Shown: positions 5,727 to 5,773 of the stretch, piece by piece
Layout: each line of letters opens with the position of its first letter
Position numbering within the stretch: position 1 is the first letter of the stretch
Assembly: GCA_017390245.1 (NCBI GenBank)
Contig: JAFPCE010000248.1
Coordinates: 1 to 5,773 of the forward strand
Source of the DNA: Selenomonadaceae bacterium
GTDB taxonomy: Bacteria; Bacillota; Negativicutes; Selenomonadales; Selenomonadaceae
DNA length: 5,773 nt
Direction: 5' to 3'
The notes under the pieces: generated by a model
The model's database searches: none
The model's input: only the letters and a program-made list of their open reading frames with translations
What the model was told of the DNA's origin: nothing
Translations under genes and position numbers: made by a program

Positions 5727-5773
5727 ACAGCAAAAATCCCTTTACTGTAAGAGGCAAGAATCAAAATGAGTCA
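5727..5773. other. Unassigned right edge after hicB
   Basis: Forty-seven bases follow the hicB stop. No strong hairpin with T-run, ribosome site or gene start is seen. It is too short to tell whether it belongs to the operon, to an insertion-sequence end or to a following gene. Confidence 0.4.

Overview
The window reads as two unrelated bacterial genomes joined near position 1,904-1,931. The left third looks like Bacteroidales. It has the C-terminal end of an outer-membrane beta-barrel protein, then a Bacteroidetes-style ABC-F ATPase whose start has AT-rich sequence and no Shine-Dalgarno upstream. The rest looks like a Firmicutes-type genome, most likely a diderm Negativicute of the gut. Strong Shine-Dalgarno sequences precede every gene, promoters are sigma-70/A-like, and an HlyD-type periplasmic adaptor implies an outer membrane. 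The lineage calls rest on remembered family resemblance and gene-start style, not on a database search.

Layout: 3-248 (+) end of an outer-membrane protein; 266-1903 (+) ABC-F protein, apparently whole; about 1904-1931 the junction; 1929-3386 (-) long-form glutamine synthetase cut off at its C-terminal side by the junction; 3387-3664 leader and intergenic region with the hlyD terminator, a glutamine synthetase promoter candidate and a terminator-like hairpin in the leader; 3665-4696 (-) HlyD/EmrA-like membrane fusion protein with a TTG start and its own promoter; 4765-5010 AT-rich non-coding stretch with two perfect inverted repeats; 5014-5726 (+) hicA-hicB toxin-antitoxin operon with a near-consensus promoter overlapped by repeated operator-like boxes; 5727-5773 unassigned edge.

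The glutamine synthetase (nitrogen assimilation), adaptor (efflux or secretion) and hicAB (RNA-targeting toxin-antitoxin) look like separate transcription units and do not form a pathway. No wholly new multi-gene system is visible. The points most worth attention are the probable chimeric junction, the possible attenuator in front of glutamine synthetase, and the compact operator/promoter of hicAB.
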